Of a stretch of DNA of 64,000 nucleotides, positions 52,684 to 62,133 are shown in pieces. The notes below the pieces were generated by a model, which saw nothing but the letters and a program-made list of their open reading frames with translations, was not told the origin of the DNA and made no database searches. The DNA is taken from the NCBI RefSeq assembly GCF_003336875.1, contig NZ_QGNJ01000006.1, positions 186,001-250,000 of the forward strand. The letters run 5' to 3'. This DNA comes from Oleisolibacter albus (lineage in GTDB: Bacteria; Pseudomonadota; Alphaproteobacteria; Azospirillales; Azospirillaceae). Within the stretch, counting starts at the first letter, position 1. Every line of letters starts with the position of its first letter. The position numbers were made by a program, and so were the translations under genes.

Positions 52684-53939
52684 CGCTGCGCCGCATCACC
52701 TCGGGCGCGCGGGCCGATTTCCGCCCCCTGGGGGCCGACGGCATCGTGCTGTACAGCGTGGCGGACAGGCTGCGGGCCGTGGTGGCGCGGCGCCTGGGGC
52801 CGGAGGCGGCCGGCATCCTGGCCGTGCCGCAGGCCTCCGAATCCGGGGAGCGGATCGACTGGCACACCACACTGGACGGGCCGGTGCGCCGGCTGCTGGA
52901 TGCCGACGCGGGCGAGCAGCAGACCGTCCGCGCCGCCCTGGAGGCCGCCGACCGCCAGTTCCAGGCCCTGGCCGACCGGCTGGCCGGCGGCAGCGGCGAG
53001 GAACAGGGCTATGCCCGGCTGCTGCGTCTGGCCCTGTGCCATCCCGGCGATGCGCATGTCTTCATCGTCGGTGACCGTCCCGTCGTCAGCTTCTGGGGCT
53101 TCGCCCCTGTGCCCGGCACGCCGACACCCGGGCTGGCACCGCCGGAAGCCGTGCCGGAACCACCGCCGCCCCCCCGCCGCGACGGCCCGGCCCCGCCGCC
53201 CGGCCGGCGGTTCACGCCACTGGCCCTGTTGCCGCTGCTGACGCTGGGCTGGTGCGTGTGGCCCGACGCGCAACCGACCTGCCCGGCCGGGTCGGTGCTG
53301 ACGCACGGCCGCGTCGTGCTGCTGGTCGACACCTCGGGCAGCATGCGCCTGCCGATGACGCCGGAAGCCATCGAGCTTTATCACCGGGTCCAGGCCGGCG
53401 ACGTGCTGGCCGGAGCCCAGATGGAACTGCTGATGCGGATGACGCCGGAGAGCGAGGCGCGCATCGGCGCGGCGCGCACGGCAGTGGCGCATCTGGTCGA
53501 CGGCCTGCCGCGGGAGACCGACATCGGGCTGGTCACCTTCGGCCATTGCCGCGGAGCCAGGACCGCCGGGATCTTCGACGGGGGGCATCGGAACGCGCTG
53601 CTGCACACCGTGGCTGCCATGAATCCGGAGCTGGGTACGCCGCTGGCCGACGGGCTGCGGCAGGCCGGAATGCTGGCCGGCAACGGCCCCGCTGTCATCA
53701 CCCTGATCTCCGACGGGGAGGAGAGCTGCCAGGGCGATCCCTGCGCCCAGGCCAGAGCCCTCAAGGCCGCCAATCCCCGGCTGACCATCAATGTGGTGGA
53801 CCTGTCCGGCGGCGCTGCCGCCAGCTGCGTGGCGGAGGCCACGGGCGGCAGCGTCTTCGCCCCCTCGACCCTGGCCGATTTCCAACAGTCCATCGGGCAG
53901 GCCGCCACCTGTTCCGCCCTACCGCAGGAGCCGTCATGA
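52680..53939 (+). CDS. Second VWA-domain membrane protein with SrfA-type module
   Basis: 419 residues. The module covers 1-150: FRPLGADGIVLYS, ERIDWHTTLDG, VFIVGDRPVVSFWGF. A short Pro-rich stretch leads to a membrane helix at about 178-194 (FTPLALLPLLTLGWCVW). The VWA domain starts near 209 with LLVDTSGSM, and later TLISDGEESCQGDPC, the same Cys-containing motif as in the preceding gene. The two VWA genes are clearly paralogues. Overlaps both neighbours by 4 bp, so translation of the three genes is coupled. Confidence 0.82.
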   Translation: MTLRRITSGARADFRPLGADGIVLYSVADRLRAVVARRLGPEAAGILAVPQASESGERIDWHTTLDGPVRRLLDADAGEQQTVRAALEAADRQFQALADRLAGGSGEEQGYARLLRLALCHPGDAHVFIVGDRPVVSFWGFAPVPGTPTPGLAPPEAVPEPPPPPRRDGPAPPPGRRFTPLALLPLLTLGWCVWPDAQPTCPAGSVLTHGRVVLLVDTSGSMRLPMTPEAIELYHRVQAGDVLAGAQMELLMRMTPESEARIGAARTAVAHLVDGLPRETDIGLVTFGHCRGARTAGIFDGGHRNALLHTVAAMNPELGTPLADGLRQAGMLAGNGPAVITLISDGEESCQGDPCAQARALKAANPRLTINVVDLSGGAAASCVAEATGGSVFAPSTLADFQQSIGQAATCSALPQEPS

Positions 53940-55345
53940 CCGCGACCCAGCCCGCCCCGGGCGCCGGCCCGTTGCTGGCCCAGGACACGCTGGCCCGTTA
54001 CCGCCCGCTCGGTGCCCATGGCCGCACCGTCCTGTCCGCCGCACCGCAGTTGCGTGCCGGCATCCGCCGGCAGTTGCAGGAGGAGGATGCCGCCTGTCTG
54101 GCCATCCCGCAGGTGAACGGATCGGGCACCGGCGTGGACTGGTACGCGCCCTTCCCCGGCCCGGTGGTGCCCTGGTCGGCCATGAGTGCCGAGGAACGGG
54201 CGGCGGCCAAGGCCGAGATTGACCAGCGCCGGGCGCGCCTGCAGGCCCATGCGGCGGCGCTGTTGGCGCGACAGCCGCGCGGCGATGCCGAGGTCTTCGC
54301 CAGCATGCTGCCGCATGTGCTGGAGTTTCCCGACGACAACCACATCCATCTGGTGGCCGGGCGGCCCGTGGTGACCTTCTGGGGGTTCCAGCCTCTGGCC
54401 GGCAGCGTGGCGCCCGAGCTGCCGGTGCTTCCCACGGACCCGCCGGGCGTGGCCGTGCCCATTGCCACGGGCCAGACCGGATTGCTGGTCGACCGCCCGC
54501 GGCGCCCCTGGTGGCACTGGCTGCTGGGCCTGCTGGGACTGCTGCTGGCCCTGGTGCTGCTGTCCTGGCTGCTGCGGTCCTGCGGGGTGCCGGGCGTGCC
54601 GTCGGTGCCCATTCCCGGACTGCCGGACCTGTCCGCCCCGCGGTCCCCGGATCTGCCCGCCATTCCCGTCGTGCCCGGCGGGTCTGGTCCCGTGGTCCCC
54701 GGTGTGGCTGTGCCCGGTGTGGCCGTGCCCGGCGGGACGGTCCCGGGTATGGCTGCCCCGGGTGCGCCCAACCCGGGCGCGTCCATGCCGGGCGTCACCC
54801 CGCCGTCCCTTCCGGGAGGCAACGAGGCCGGAACCCCGCCCGATACGCCGCCACAGCCCGCAGCCCCGCCGTCCGGCGACATGCCGGCCGGACCGCCGCC
54901 GACCCTGCCCGACCCGGCCGGCACACCGCCGATGCCGGGCACGCCGCCCGCCCCCGGCGTTCCGCCCACGCCGGAGACGCCGCTGCGCATTCCGGAACAA
55001 GCCCAGCGCGACGGCAGCGTCGACTTCCTCAACGGGCACTGGCGGTCACGCACCAGCCTGATGGATAGTCTCAGCGGGCGGCCGCTGGAGGTCACCTATG
55101 ATTTCCAGGATGGCAAGGGCACCGTCACCGTCCATCGCAGCGACGGCACCCAGTGCAAGGGACCGATGGCGGCCCGCATGGCGGGCGGCGCCTTGCTGCT
55201 CGACCAGACGGCGGTCGCCGATTGCGGCGACGGCCAGGTGTTCGAGCCATCCACCGTGCAGTGCCGTCCCGGCGCCGATGGCACGGCGGCCTGCCAGGGT
55301 GCCCATGGCAGCGGCGCCCAGTTCCAGGTCCAGGTTGTGAAGTGA
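53936..55345 (+). CDS. srfA: SrfA-family protein
   Basis: 469 residues. The N-terminal module is LARYRPLGAHGRTVLS, GVDWYAPFPG, IHLVAGRPVVTFWGF (about 18-155). A membrane helix at about 191-217 (WLLGLLGLLLALVLLSWLLR) is followed by a 140-residue Pro/Gly/Val-rich region with VPG repeats and a C-terminal domain (358-469) starting VDFLNGHWRSRTSLMD. That domain has four cysteines and should lie in the periplasm. SrfA was named as the first gene of the Salmonella srfABC set; here it precedes srfB by 31 bp. Molecular role unknown. The ATG overlaps the upstream stop. Confidence 0.75.
   Translation: MTATQPAPGAGPLLAQDTLARYRPLGAHGRTVLSAAPQLRAGIRRQLQEEDAACLAIPQVNGSGTGVDWYAPFPGPVVPWSAMSAEERAAAKAEIDQRRARLQAHAAALLARQPRGDAEVFASMLPHVLEFPDDNHIHLVAGRPVVTFWGFQPLAGSVAPELPVLPTDPPGVAVPIATGQTGLLVDRPRRPWWHWLLGLLGLLLALVLLSWLLRSCGVPGVPSVPIPGLPDLSAPRSPDLPAIPVVPGGSGPVVPGVAVPGVAVPGGTVPGMAAPGAPNPGASMPGVTPPSLPGGNEAGTPPDTPPQPAAPPSGDMPAGPPPTLPDPAGTPPMPGTPPAPGVPPTPETPLRIPEQAQRDGSVDFLNGHWRSRTSLMDSLSGRPLEVTYDFQDGKGTVTVHRSDGTQCKGPMAARMAGGALLLDQTAVADCGDGQVFEPSTVQCRPGADGTAACQGAHGSGAQFQVQVVK
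54692..54798 (+). repeat. VPG-rich low-complexity repeat in srfA
   Basis: The coding DNA repeats a degenerate 12-15-base unit that encodes VVPGVAVPGVAVPGG and later APG/NPG/MPG variants. It resembles an elastin-like flexible spacer between the membrane helix and the C-terminal domain. Confidence 0.65.
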
Positions 55346-55376
55346 ACCCGACGTCGAACAGGTTCGAGGACAAGAC

Positions 55377-58300
55377 ATGACGCTTCCGCGGCTGGTTGGT
55401 TTCGATGAAGAGATCTCGCTGATCGTCCGCAGCGGCATCCAGTTCGTCGATTTCGGGATCACCCTGAACATGCGCGGGCTGGCGCCCGGCGGCTTCACCC
55501 GCAGCCAGAGCCAGAGCGCCCTGGTGCGCCTGGACCTGGTCGATGGCGATTATTGCGAGCCGGGCAGCACCCGGCGGGTCAAGCCGGAATACGAGGCGGA
55601 CCTCCGCACCTCGCTGGAACTGCTGGGCGATGTCTGGCTGCCGGTGCCGATCCTGCGCATCCATGGCAGCAACCGCTTCGACACCGGGCCGACCAACTGG
55701 GCGCGCGCCCGGCTGGTGCCGCTGCGCGACGGCGAGGACGAGGACGGCCACACCCACCGGCTGGTGCTGGCCTTCGACACCAATGCCGACGAGCGCCTGC
55801 AGCAGGGCGCCGCCTATCTGGCGCCGACCATGGAGGAGGTGCAGCAGGGCGCGGCCAAATACGCCCTGGCCTGGCGCGGCTATGACCCCACGCCCTATCT
55901 GGATCTGCCCTGGGTCAACGACTGGCTGGCCAACCTGTTCGAGGAGAACGCCCGCGCCCGCCTGCGCATGGACGCCGAGAGCATCGAGGAGGAGCTGACC
56001 CGCGAGCGCAAGCACCAGCAGCACTATCTGAACCTGCTGTGGCTGATCGGGTCCAGCCTGCGCGGCACCGGCCGCACCCATGACCGGCCGGTGCCGGTGT
56101 TCGCGCTGCTGTCCAACAGCCGTGACCGCGCCGGCGAGCCGATCCAGGTCGATCTGGCCCTGGATGTGGGCAACAGCCGCACCGTGGGCATCCTGGTGGA
56201 GAACCACCCGATGGAGCAGGACGGTCTGCGCGACCGTTATATCCTGCAACTGCGCGACCTGTCGCGGCCGCACATGATCTATGAGGACCCGTTCGAAAGC
56301 CGGGTGGAGTTCGCCGAGGCCGTGTTCGGCAAGGTGGACTATTCCTGCCAGAGCGGGCGCAACAGCTTCCTGTGGCCGACCATCGCCCGCGTCGGCCCGG
56401 AGGCGGCCCGTCTGGCCGCCCGCCGCCGCGGCACCGAAGGCTCCACCGGCCTGTCCAGCCCCAAGCGCTATCTCTGGGACAAGGAGCGCTATGTCCATGG
56501 CTGGCGCTTCAACGAGGCCTTCAACAAGGGCGAGGCCGAGCCGCTGGCCACGGCGTCGCCCTTCGGCGACCTGATCAACGATCTGGGCGAGGCGCTGTAC
56601 GACAATCCGGACGACCTGCCGGTCTTCCACCCCAATTACAGCCGCAGCGCCCTGATGACCTTCATGCTGGCCGAGGTGCTGGCCCAGGCGCTGATCCAGA
56701 TGAACAGCCCGGGACAGCGCATGAAGCAGCGCCAGTCCCATTTCCCGCGCCATCTGCGCTCGGTCATCCTGACCGTCCCGCCCTCCATGCCGAAGCCGGA
56801 GCGGCAGATCTTCGAGGCGAGCGTGCGCCAGGCCATCGCCCTGGTGTGGAAGGCCATGGGCTGGCATCCGCTGGACGCCGTGCCCCGCTTCGGCGAGCCG
56901 GACCCCGATAGCTATCCGCCGCTGCCCACCATCCTGATCCAGTGGGACGAGGCGACCTGCGCCCAGGTGGTCTGGCTCTACAGCGAGATCATCAACCATT
57001 TCGGCGGCCGCCCGGCCGAGTTCTTCAAGGCGGCCCGCAAGCCGCGGCCGGGTGACCGGGAGGAGCGCAGCCTGCGCATCGCCTCCATCGATATCGGCGG
57101 CGGCACCACCGATCTGGTCATCACCGATTACCGGCTGGACCAGGGGCGCGGCGCCAACGTCTTCATCGAACCCCGGCAGGTGTTCCGCGACGGCTTCAAG
57201 GTGGCCGGCGACGATATCGTGCTGGAGGTCATCAACCGTCTGCTGATCCCGGCGCTGGAGACGGCGCTGCAGGAGGCCTCCGTCACCGATCCCGGCCCGG
57301 TGATCTCCCGCATGATGGGGGCCGAGGCCTCCGACGTGCAGGAAAAGGTGCTGCGCCAGCAGCTGACGGTGCAGGTGTTGTACCCGCTGGCCCTGCATCT
57401 GCTGAAGGCCTATGAGGGCTACAATCCGCTGACCCCGGTGGAGGAGCAGACCCTGACCATCCGCGAGATGCTGGGCATCGAGGATGACGAGCCCTTCGCC
57501 GCGGTCTGCGACTATGCCCGGCGCTGCGTGCGCCAGGTGGCCGGTGTCGGCGGCTTCGAGCTGCTGTCGGTGCGGGTGCCGTCGCGGCTGCACCGCCTGC
57601 ACGATTTCTTCCTGCATGGCGACATGGAGATCTGCAAGACCATCCAGTCCCTGTGCGAGGTGGCCAACCTCTATGACTGCGACTGGCTGCTGCTGAGCGG
57701 CCGGCCCAGCCGGCTGCCGGGCATCCTGTCGGTGTTCCGGGCGCTGCTGCCGCTGCCGCCCGACCGCATCCTGCCGCTGCACAACTATCGTACCGGCGAC
57801 TGGTACCCGTTCAGCAGCCAGCACCGCATCGTCGACCCGAAGACCACGGCCGTCGTCGGCGCCACGCTGTGCATGCTCTGCCGCGAGCGGCGGCTGCCGA
57901 ACTTCTATTTCCAGGCCCAGAACCTGAAGCTGACCTCCACCGTGCGCCATATCGGCATGGTCGACCGCAACATGACCATCAAGGACGAGGACGTCTATTA
58001 CAGCGGCATCGACCTGGATGACGAGACCTACGAGCTGGACGAGAGCGTCAGCTTCGACATGCGCGGCCCCATCACCCTGGGGTTCCGGCAGCTGTCCAGC
58101 CCGCGCTGGGGGGCTGCCCCGCTCTACCGCCTGGAGTTCCGCCAGGAGGAGGGCGACAGCCGCAACCGCGCCCGCGATGCCCTGGACCGCGGCGCCCAGG
58201 ACGGGGCCGTGCTGAAGGTGCGGCTGAAACGCCAGCGGCGGCCCTATGACACGGTGGAGGTGGCGGAGGTACTGTCCTCCGCCGGGGTTGCCCTGTCGAC

Positions 58301-58391
58301 CAAGACCCTGCGGGTGCGGCTGATGACGCTGAACGCCGTCGGGCTGGAAGAGAACAGCTACTGGCTCGACACCGGCAGCATCGTCCGTTGA
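55377..58391 (+). CDS. srfB: SrfB-family ATPase-like protein (actin/Hsp70 fold)
   Basis: 1004 residues, the expected SrfB size. It carries the phosphate motifs of the actin/Hsp70 superfamily: LALDVGNSRTVGIL near residue 260 and ASIDIGGGTTDLVITDY near 570, then the adenosine-type motif LLLSGRPSRLPGI near 771. The C-terminal 130 residues form a separate beta-rich part. No signal peptide or membrane helix, so it should be cytoplasmic. SrfB is listed as a virulence factor in Salmonella but its function is unknown. ATG 55377 follows GAGGAC. Between srfA and srfC in the conserved order. Confidence 0.88.
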   Translation: MTLPRLVGFDEEISLIVRSGIQFVDFGITLNMRGLAPGGFTRSQSQSALVRLDLVDGDYCEPGSTRRVKPEYEADLRTSLELLGDVWLPVPILRIHGSNRFDTGPTNWARARLVPLRDGEDEDGHTHRLVLAFDTNADERLQQGAAYLAPTMEEVQQGAAKYALAWRGYDPTPYLDLPWVNDWLANLFEENARARLRMDAESIEEELTRERKHQQHYLNLLWLIGSSLRGTGRTHDRPVPVFALLSNSRDRAGEPIQVDLALDVGNSRTVGILVENHPMEQDGLRDRYILQLRDLSRPHMIYEDPFESRVEFAEAVFGKVDYSCQSGRNSFLWPTIARVGPEAARLAARRRGTEGSTGLSSPKRYLWDKERYVHGWRFNEAFNKGEAEPLATASPFGDLINDLGEALYDNPDDLPVFHPNYSRSALMTFMLAEVLAQALIQMNSPGQRMKQRQSHFPRHLRSVILTVPPSMPKPERQIFEASVRQAIALVWKAMGWHPLDAVPRFGEPDPDSYPPLPTILIQWDEATCAQVVWLYSEIINHFGGRPAEFFKAARKPRPGDREERSLRIASIDIGGGTTDLVITDYRLDQGRGANVFIEPRQVFRDGFKVAGDDIVLEVINRLLIPALETALQEASVTDPGPVISRMMGAEASDVQEKVLRQQLTVQVLYPLALHLLKAYEGYNPLTPVEEQTLTIREMLGIEDDEPFAAVCDYARRCVRQVAGVGGFELLSVRVPSRLHRLHDFFLHGDMEICKTIQSLCEVANLYDCDWLLLSGRPSRLPGILSVFRALLPLPPDRILPLHNYRTGDWYPFSSQHRIVDPKTTAVVGATLCMLCRERRLPNFYFQAQNLKLTSTVRHIGMVDRNMTIKDEDVYYSGIDLDDETYELDESVSFDMRGPITLGFRQLSSPRWGAAPLYRLEFRQEEGDSRNRARDALDRGAQDGAVLKVRLKRQRRPYDTVEVAEVLSSAGVALSTKTLRVRLMTLNAVGLEENSYWLDTGSIVR

Positions 58392-58404
58392 GGAGAGACG
58401 ACCC

Positions 58405-61020
58405 GTGAACGCTTCATCCGACACCCTCTCCAAACGCTGCGACGAGATGAGCCGCGGCATCGGCCGCGCCATCGACTGGGTGGCCGATGTCCGGCCCGGC
58501 GCCGAGCGGCTGGACCGCGACGCCGACGGGCTGGTCGAGCAGCTGCGCCGCCACCGCAACCAGCTGCGGCGCCTGGGCGCCGCCGCGCGCCGGCCCATGT
58601 CGGTCGGCTTCTTCGGCCTGTCGCAGGCCGGCAAGTCCTACCTGATCTCCGCCCTGGCCAGCGGCGCCAACGGCGATCTGGAAACGGTGATGGACGGCCA
58701 GCGCCTGAACTTCATCGACCATGTCAATCCGCCGGGGGGCGGCAAGGAGGCCACCGGCCTGGTCACCCGCTTCTCCCGCCGTGCCCGCACGGTTCCCGCC
58801 GGCTATCCGGTGGAGCTGAAGCTGCTGTCGGAAGCCGACATCATCAAGATCCTGGGCAACACCTTCTTCTGCGACTTCGATGAGAAGAAGGTGCGGCTGG
58901 ACACCGACCCCGCCACCATCCATGCCGAACTGAAGGCGCTGCAGCACCGGCGCCAGCCCCAGCCCGTCCCCGGCCTGACCGCCGACGACGTGCTGGACGT
59001 CATGGATTATTTCAGCAAGCGCTTCCCCGTGCGCATGGAGCCGCTGAAGGGCGATTTCTGGCCCACGGCCATCGCGCTGGCCCCCTATCTGGGGGCGCAG
59101 GACCGGGCGCAGCTGTTCGCCCCGCTGTTCGGGCGGGTGCCCGATCTGGTCAACACCTATATCAAGCTGCGGGCCGGGCTGGAGCGGGTGGGCCATGCCG
59201 AGCGGGTGTTCGCGCCGCTGACGGCGCTGGTGCAGCCCGACGGGTCCGGCGGGCTGACCCAGCTCGACAACATCGTCAATGTCGACATCATGTTCCGGCT
59301 GGGCCAGGACGATGCCGACCGGCTGAGCCTGCTGCCGGCCACGGCGGACGGCTATGGCGCCGCCGCCGACCTGCCGCGGTCGCTGCTGGCCGCGCTGGCG
59401 GTGGAGATGTATTTCGGTCTGGCCGACGCGCCGCGGCAGAGCGGACTGGAAGAGGTCGATCTGCTGGACTTCCCGGGCTACCGCGCCCGGCTGAAGGTGG
59501 AAAGCCTGGATGACGCCAAGTCCAAGCTGCAGAGCCGCGACGCGCTGGGCGAACTGCTGCTGCGCGGCAAGGTCGCCTATCTGTTCGAGCGCTACACCGA
59601 CGATCAGGAGATGAACGTCCTGATCTTCTGCACCCCCAGCGACGAGCAGATCAACGTCACCGAGGTGGCCGACGCCCTGAGCAGCTGGATCCGCCTGACC
59701 CAGGGCGAGACCCCGGAGCGGCGGGCGCAGCGCCAGCCCGGCCTGATCTGGGCCATCACCAAGTTCGACAAGCGCATTTCCGGCGAGCTGGGCAAGCCCG
59801 ACGACCTGCTGCGGATCGGCTGGAACAACCTGATCGTCCAGGTGCTGCTGGAGCGGTTCGAGGGCGAAGGCTGGGTCAACGACTGGGCGGCCGGCCGCCC
59901 GTTCGACAATCTGTTCCTGGTCCGCCGCCCCGGCATGGCCGGCGCTTTCATCGACACCGACGGCCAGCGCCAGGAGACCGGGCTGCTGCCCAGCCGGCAG
60001 CAGACCCTGGCCGATCTGCGCCGCACGCTGCTGGAAAGCCCGCGCACGGCCCAGCATATCCGCGACACGGCCGAGGCCTGGGACGCCATGCTGCGCCCCA
60101 ATGACGGCGGCATGTCGCGGCTGGCCGGCTATCTGCGCCAGGTGGCCCGGCTGGAGGTGAAGCTGGAGCGCATCGCCGAGCAGGTGGCGCAAATCCGGCA
60201 CGATCTGGTCGAGGTGCAGCTGGGCCGCTATTACCGGGCCGATGGGGCCGACGCGGTGGCGCGCAAGCGCCTGCTGGCCGAGCAGGTCACCACCGCCCTG
60301 ACCGAACAGGCCACCTTCTTCGGCGAGTTGCTGCGGCTGCTGCAGCCGGGGCCGGAGCATCTGCGCTCCCTCTATGTCCAGGCCGAGGAAGATGGCGGCG
60401 AGGCGGCACCGGCCAAGCGCGGGCTGGTGGTTCTGGGCGGCGCCAAGACGGCGGGGACCCCGGCGACGGGCCGTGCCGCCCGCTTCGCCAAGGCCTGCAT
60501 CACCGCCTGGATCAAGCAGCTGCGCGGCCTGCCCGACAGCCACGGCGTGCTGGCCTATGTGGGGATGACAGCGGACATGCTGCAGGGGCTGGCCGACGAG
60601 ATCATCACCGGCGCCCTGCGCAACCGTCTGGAGGAAAGGCTGGTGCGGGCCCTGGACGAGGCCGAGGCCCAGGCCGGCACCACCCGCAGCCGGCTGGCCG
60701 ACCAGCAGGTGCGCATCGCCTGCATGATCATCAACGAGTATGTGGACTGGCTGGGGCGCGCATCGCCCCAGGCGGTCCCCGGGGTGGCCGACGGCTTCAT
60801 CGCGCCGCCGCCGCCCGACGGGCTGCCGGTGCTGAGCGACGACAGCGCCCGCTTCACCGAACGCTACATCCTGGGCTGGTTCGACGCCTTCCGGGAAACC
60901 GCCATCAACAATGCCGGCCATGCCGCCGGCAGCGAGATCACCCCGGAGCAGAATGAGCGCATGGGCGCCATCCTGGCCCTGATCGCCGACCGATCCGAAC
61001 ACCGTCCTGCCGGAGCCTGA
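58405..61020 (+). CDS. srfC: SrfC-family GTPase-like protein
   Basis: 871 residues from a GTG start. G1 (Walker A) is FFGLSQAGKSYLISAL near residue 70, G3 is DLLDFPGYR near 355, and G4 is AITKFDK near 452. This set and the long helical second half (about 560-820) suggest a large dynamin-like GTPase. The family is annotated 'putative virulence factor'. It follows srfB by 13 bp. A role with the SrfB ATPase at the membrane is inferred, not shown. Confidence 0.86.
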   Translation: MNASSDTLSKRCDEMSRGIGRAIDWVADVRPGAERLDRDADGLVEQLRRHRNQLRRLGAAARRPMSVGFFGLSQAGKSYLISALASGANGDLETVMDGQRLNFIDHVNPPGGGKEATGLVTRFSRRARTVPAGYPVELKLLSEADIIKILGNTFFCDFDEKKVRLDTDPATIHAELKALQHRRQPQPVPGLTADDVLDVMDYFSKRFPVRMEPLKGDFWPTAIALAPYLGAQDRAQLFAPLFGRVPDLVNTYIKLRAGLERVGHAERVFAPLTALVQPDGSGGLTQLDNIVNVDIMFRLGQDDADRLSLLPATADGYGAAADLPRSLLAALAVEMYFGLADAPRQSGLEEVDLLDFPGYRARLKVESLDDAKSKLQSRDALGELLLRGKVAYLFERYTDDQEMNVLIFCTPSDEQINVTEVADALSSWIRLTQGETPERRAQRQPGLIWAITKFDKRISGELGKPDDLLRIGWNNLIVQVLLERFEGEGWVNDWAAGRPFDNLFLVRRPGMAGAFIDTDGQRQETGLLPSRQQTLADLRRTLLESPRTAQHIRDTAEAWDAMLRPNDGGMSRLAGYLRQVARLEVKLERIAEQVAQIRHDLVEVQLGRYYRADGADAVARKRLLAEQVTTALTEQATFFGELLRLLQPGPEHLRSLYVQAEEDGGEAAPAKRGLVVLGGAKTAGTPATGRAARFAKACITAWIKQLRGLPDSHGVLAYVGMTADMLQGLADEIITGALRNRLEERLVRALDEAEAQAGTTRSRLADQQVRIACMIINEYVDWLGRASPQAVPGVADGFIAPPPPDGLPVLSDDSARFTERYILGWFDAFRETAINNAGHAAGSEITPEQNERMGAILALIADRSEHRPAGA

Positions 61021-61023
61021 CCG

Positions 61024-62133
61024 ATGCCCTTGCGTGTCGACCTTTCCTATGATGCCGGCCGCGGCCCGGGGCACGCCCTGGCCCGGATCGCCGGCATCGC
61101 CACGCTTCCCGGCGATCTGGCCCTGCGCATCGCCCGCAACAGCGACGGCCATTACCTCAACGCCGACCGCAGCTGGGGACCCAGCGAACGCTGGCTGCCG
61201 CTGTCCGGCGCCCGGGTGGAGGGCGGCGACCTGCAGGTGCCGCTCGGTCCCGAGATCGTGGACAGCATCGTCGGGGCGCCGCCGAACATCCGCTTCCAGT
61301 ACCTGTTCCGCCTGGACGGCCGGGACGAGCCGGCCAAGGTCACCATCGGCAGCGATGTGCGCACGGGCAGCGGCGGCGGCAGCCGCGCGCCCGAACCGCG
61401 GCCGGTCCAGCCGCCGCCTTCCCCATTGCCGCCCGGCCCGCTGGAACCGCCCCCGGTGCTGACCGCCGGCGAGCCGCCGGTGACGACCACCGGGACGACC
61501 GGGCCGGTGGACAGGCCGATCGACAAGCCGGACACCGGCTCCGGCGGCCTGACCCGGCTGATCCCCTGGCTGGTGGGGCTGGCCGGGCTGCTGGCGGGCA
61601 TGACCGGCGCCGCCTGGTACCTGAAGGTGCCGCCCTTCGCGCCGAAGACGGCCGAGGCAGAGGCGACACCGGCCATCCCGGCGCCCGCCCCCCAAGCGGC
61701 TGCGGCGCCGGCCGGGCTGGAGACGCTGGCCGACATCAACCGCTTCCTGCAGGGCAATCCCAGCCCGGCCGACGCCTTCCAGGCCGGCCAGCAGATGCAG
61801 GAGCGCGGCAAGGCCGATCTGGCCATGCTGCTGTTCCAGAACGCCGCCCGCGGCGGCCAGACCGAGGCACTGGTGGCCCTGGCCCGCATGTACGATCCGG
61901 AGAGCTGGTCGCCCACCACCAGCCCCCTGCCCGCCGCCGATGCCGAGACGGCCGCCTATTGGTACGAGCCGGCGGCCCAGGCCGGCGACGTGCTGGCGCA
62001 GCGCCGGCTGGGCAAGCTGCTGATCGATCTCAACCTCAGCCCGCAGCAGCGCGAACAGGGGATCGCCTGGCTGACCAAGGCCCGGGATGCCGGCGATGCC
62101 GAGGCGGCCAAGATGCTGGAGACGCTGAAATGA
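61024..62133 (+). CDS. Membrane-anchored Sel1-repeat-like protein
   Basis: 369 residues. An N-terminal globular domain (1-115) is followed by a Pro-rich linker, one membrane helix at about 176-200 (LIPWLVGLAGLLAGMTGAAW), an Ala/Pro linker and a C-terminal part (230-369) with Sel1-type helices: ADLAMLLFQNAARGGQTEALVALARMY, then YWYEPAAQAGDVLAQRRLGKLL and IAWLTKARDAGDAEAAKML. Sel1 repeats bind other proteins. No signal peptide, so the Sel1 part faces the periplasm. Starts 3 bp after srfC and overlaps the next gene by 4 bp. Confidence 0.75.
   Translation: MPLRVDLSYDAGRGPGHALARIAGIATLPGDLALRIARNSDGHYLNADRSWGPSERWLPLSGARVEGGDLQVPLGPEIVDSIVGAPPNIRFQYLFRLDGRDEPAKVTIGSDVRTGSGGGSRAPEPRPVQPPPSPLPPGPLEPPPVLTAGEPPVTTTGTTGPVDRPIDKPDTGSGGLTRLIPWLVGLAGLLAGMTGAAWYLKVPPFAPKTAEAEATPAIPAPAPQAAAAPAGLETLADINRFLQGNPSPADAFQAGQQMQERGKADLAMLLFQNAARGGQTEALVALARMYDPESWSPTTSPLPAADAETAAYWYEPAAQAGDVLAQRRLGKLLIDLNLSPQQREQGIAWLTKARDAGDAEAAKMLETLK

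Noticed and set aside
55125-58634. A minus-strand frame of over 1100 codons antisense to srfB
   Set aside because: It is rich in Gln, Gly, Arg and His with no family pattern, and shadows the third-codon-position GC bias of srfB. Long antisense frames are common in DNA this rich in GC.
58414-61695. A minus-strand frame of about 1090 codons antisense to srfC
   Set aside because: Same shadow composition; no ribosome site and no recognisable domain, while the plus strand encodes a complete SrfC.
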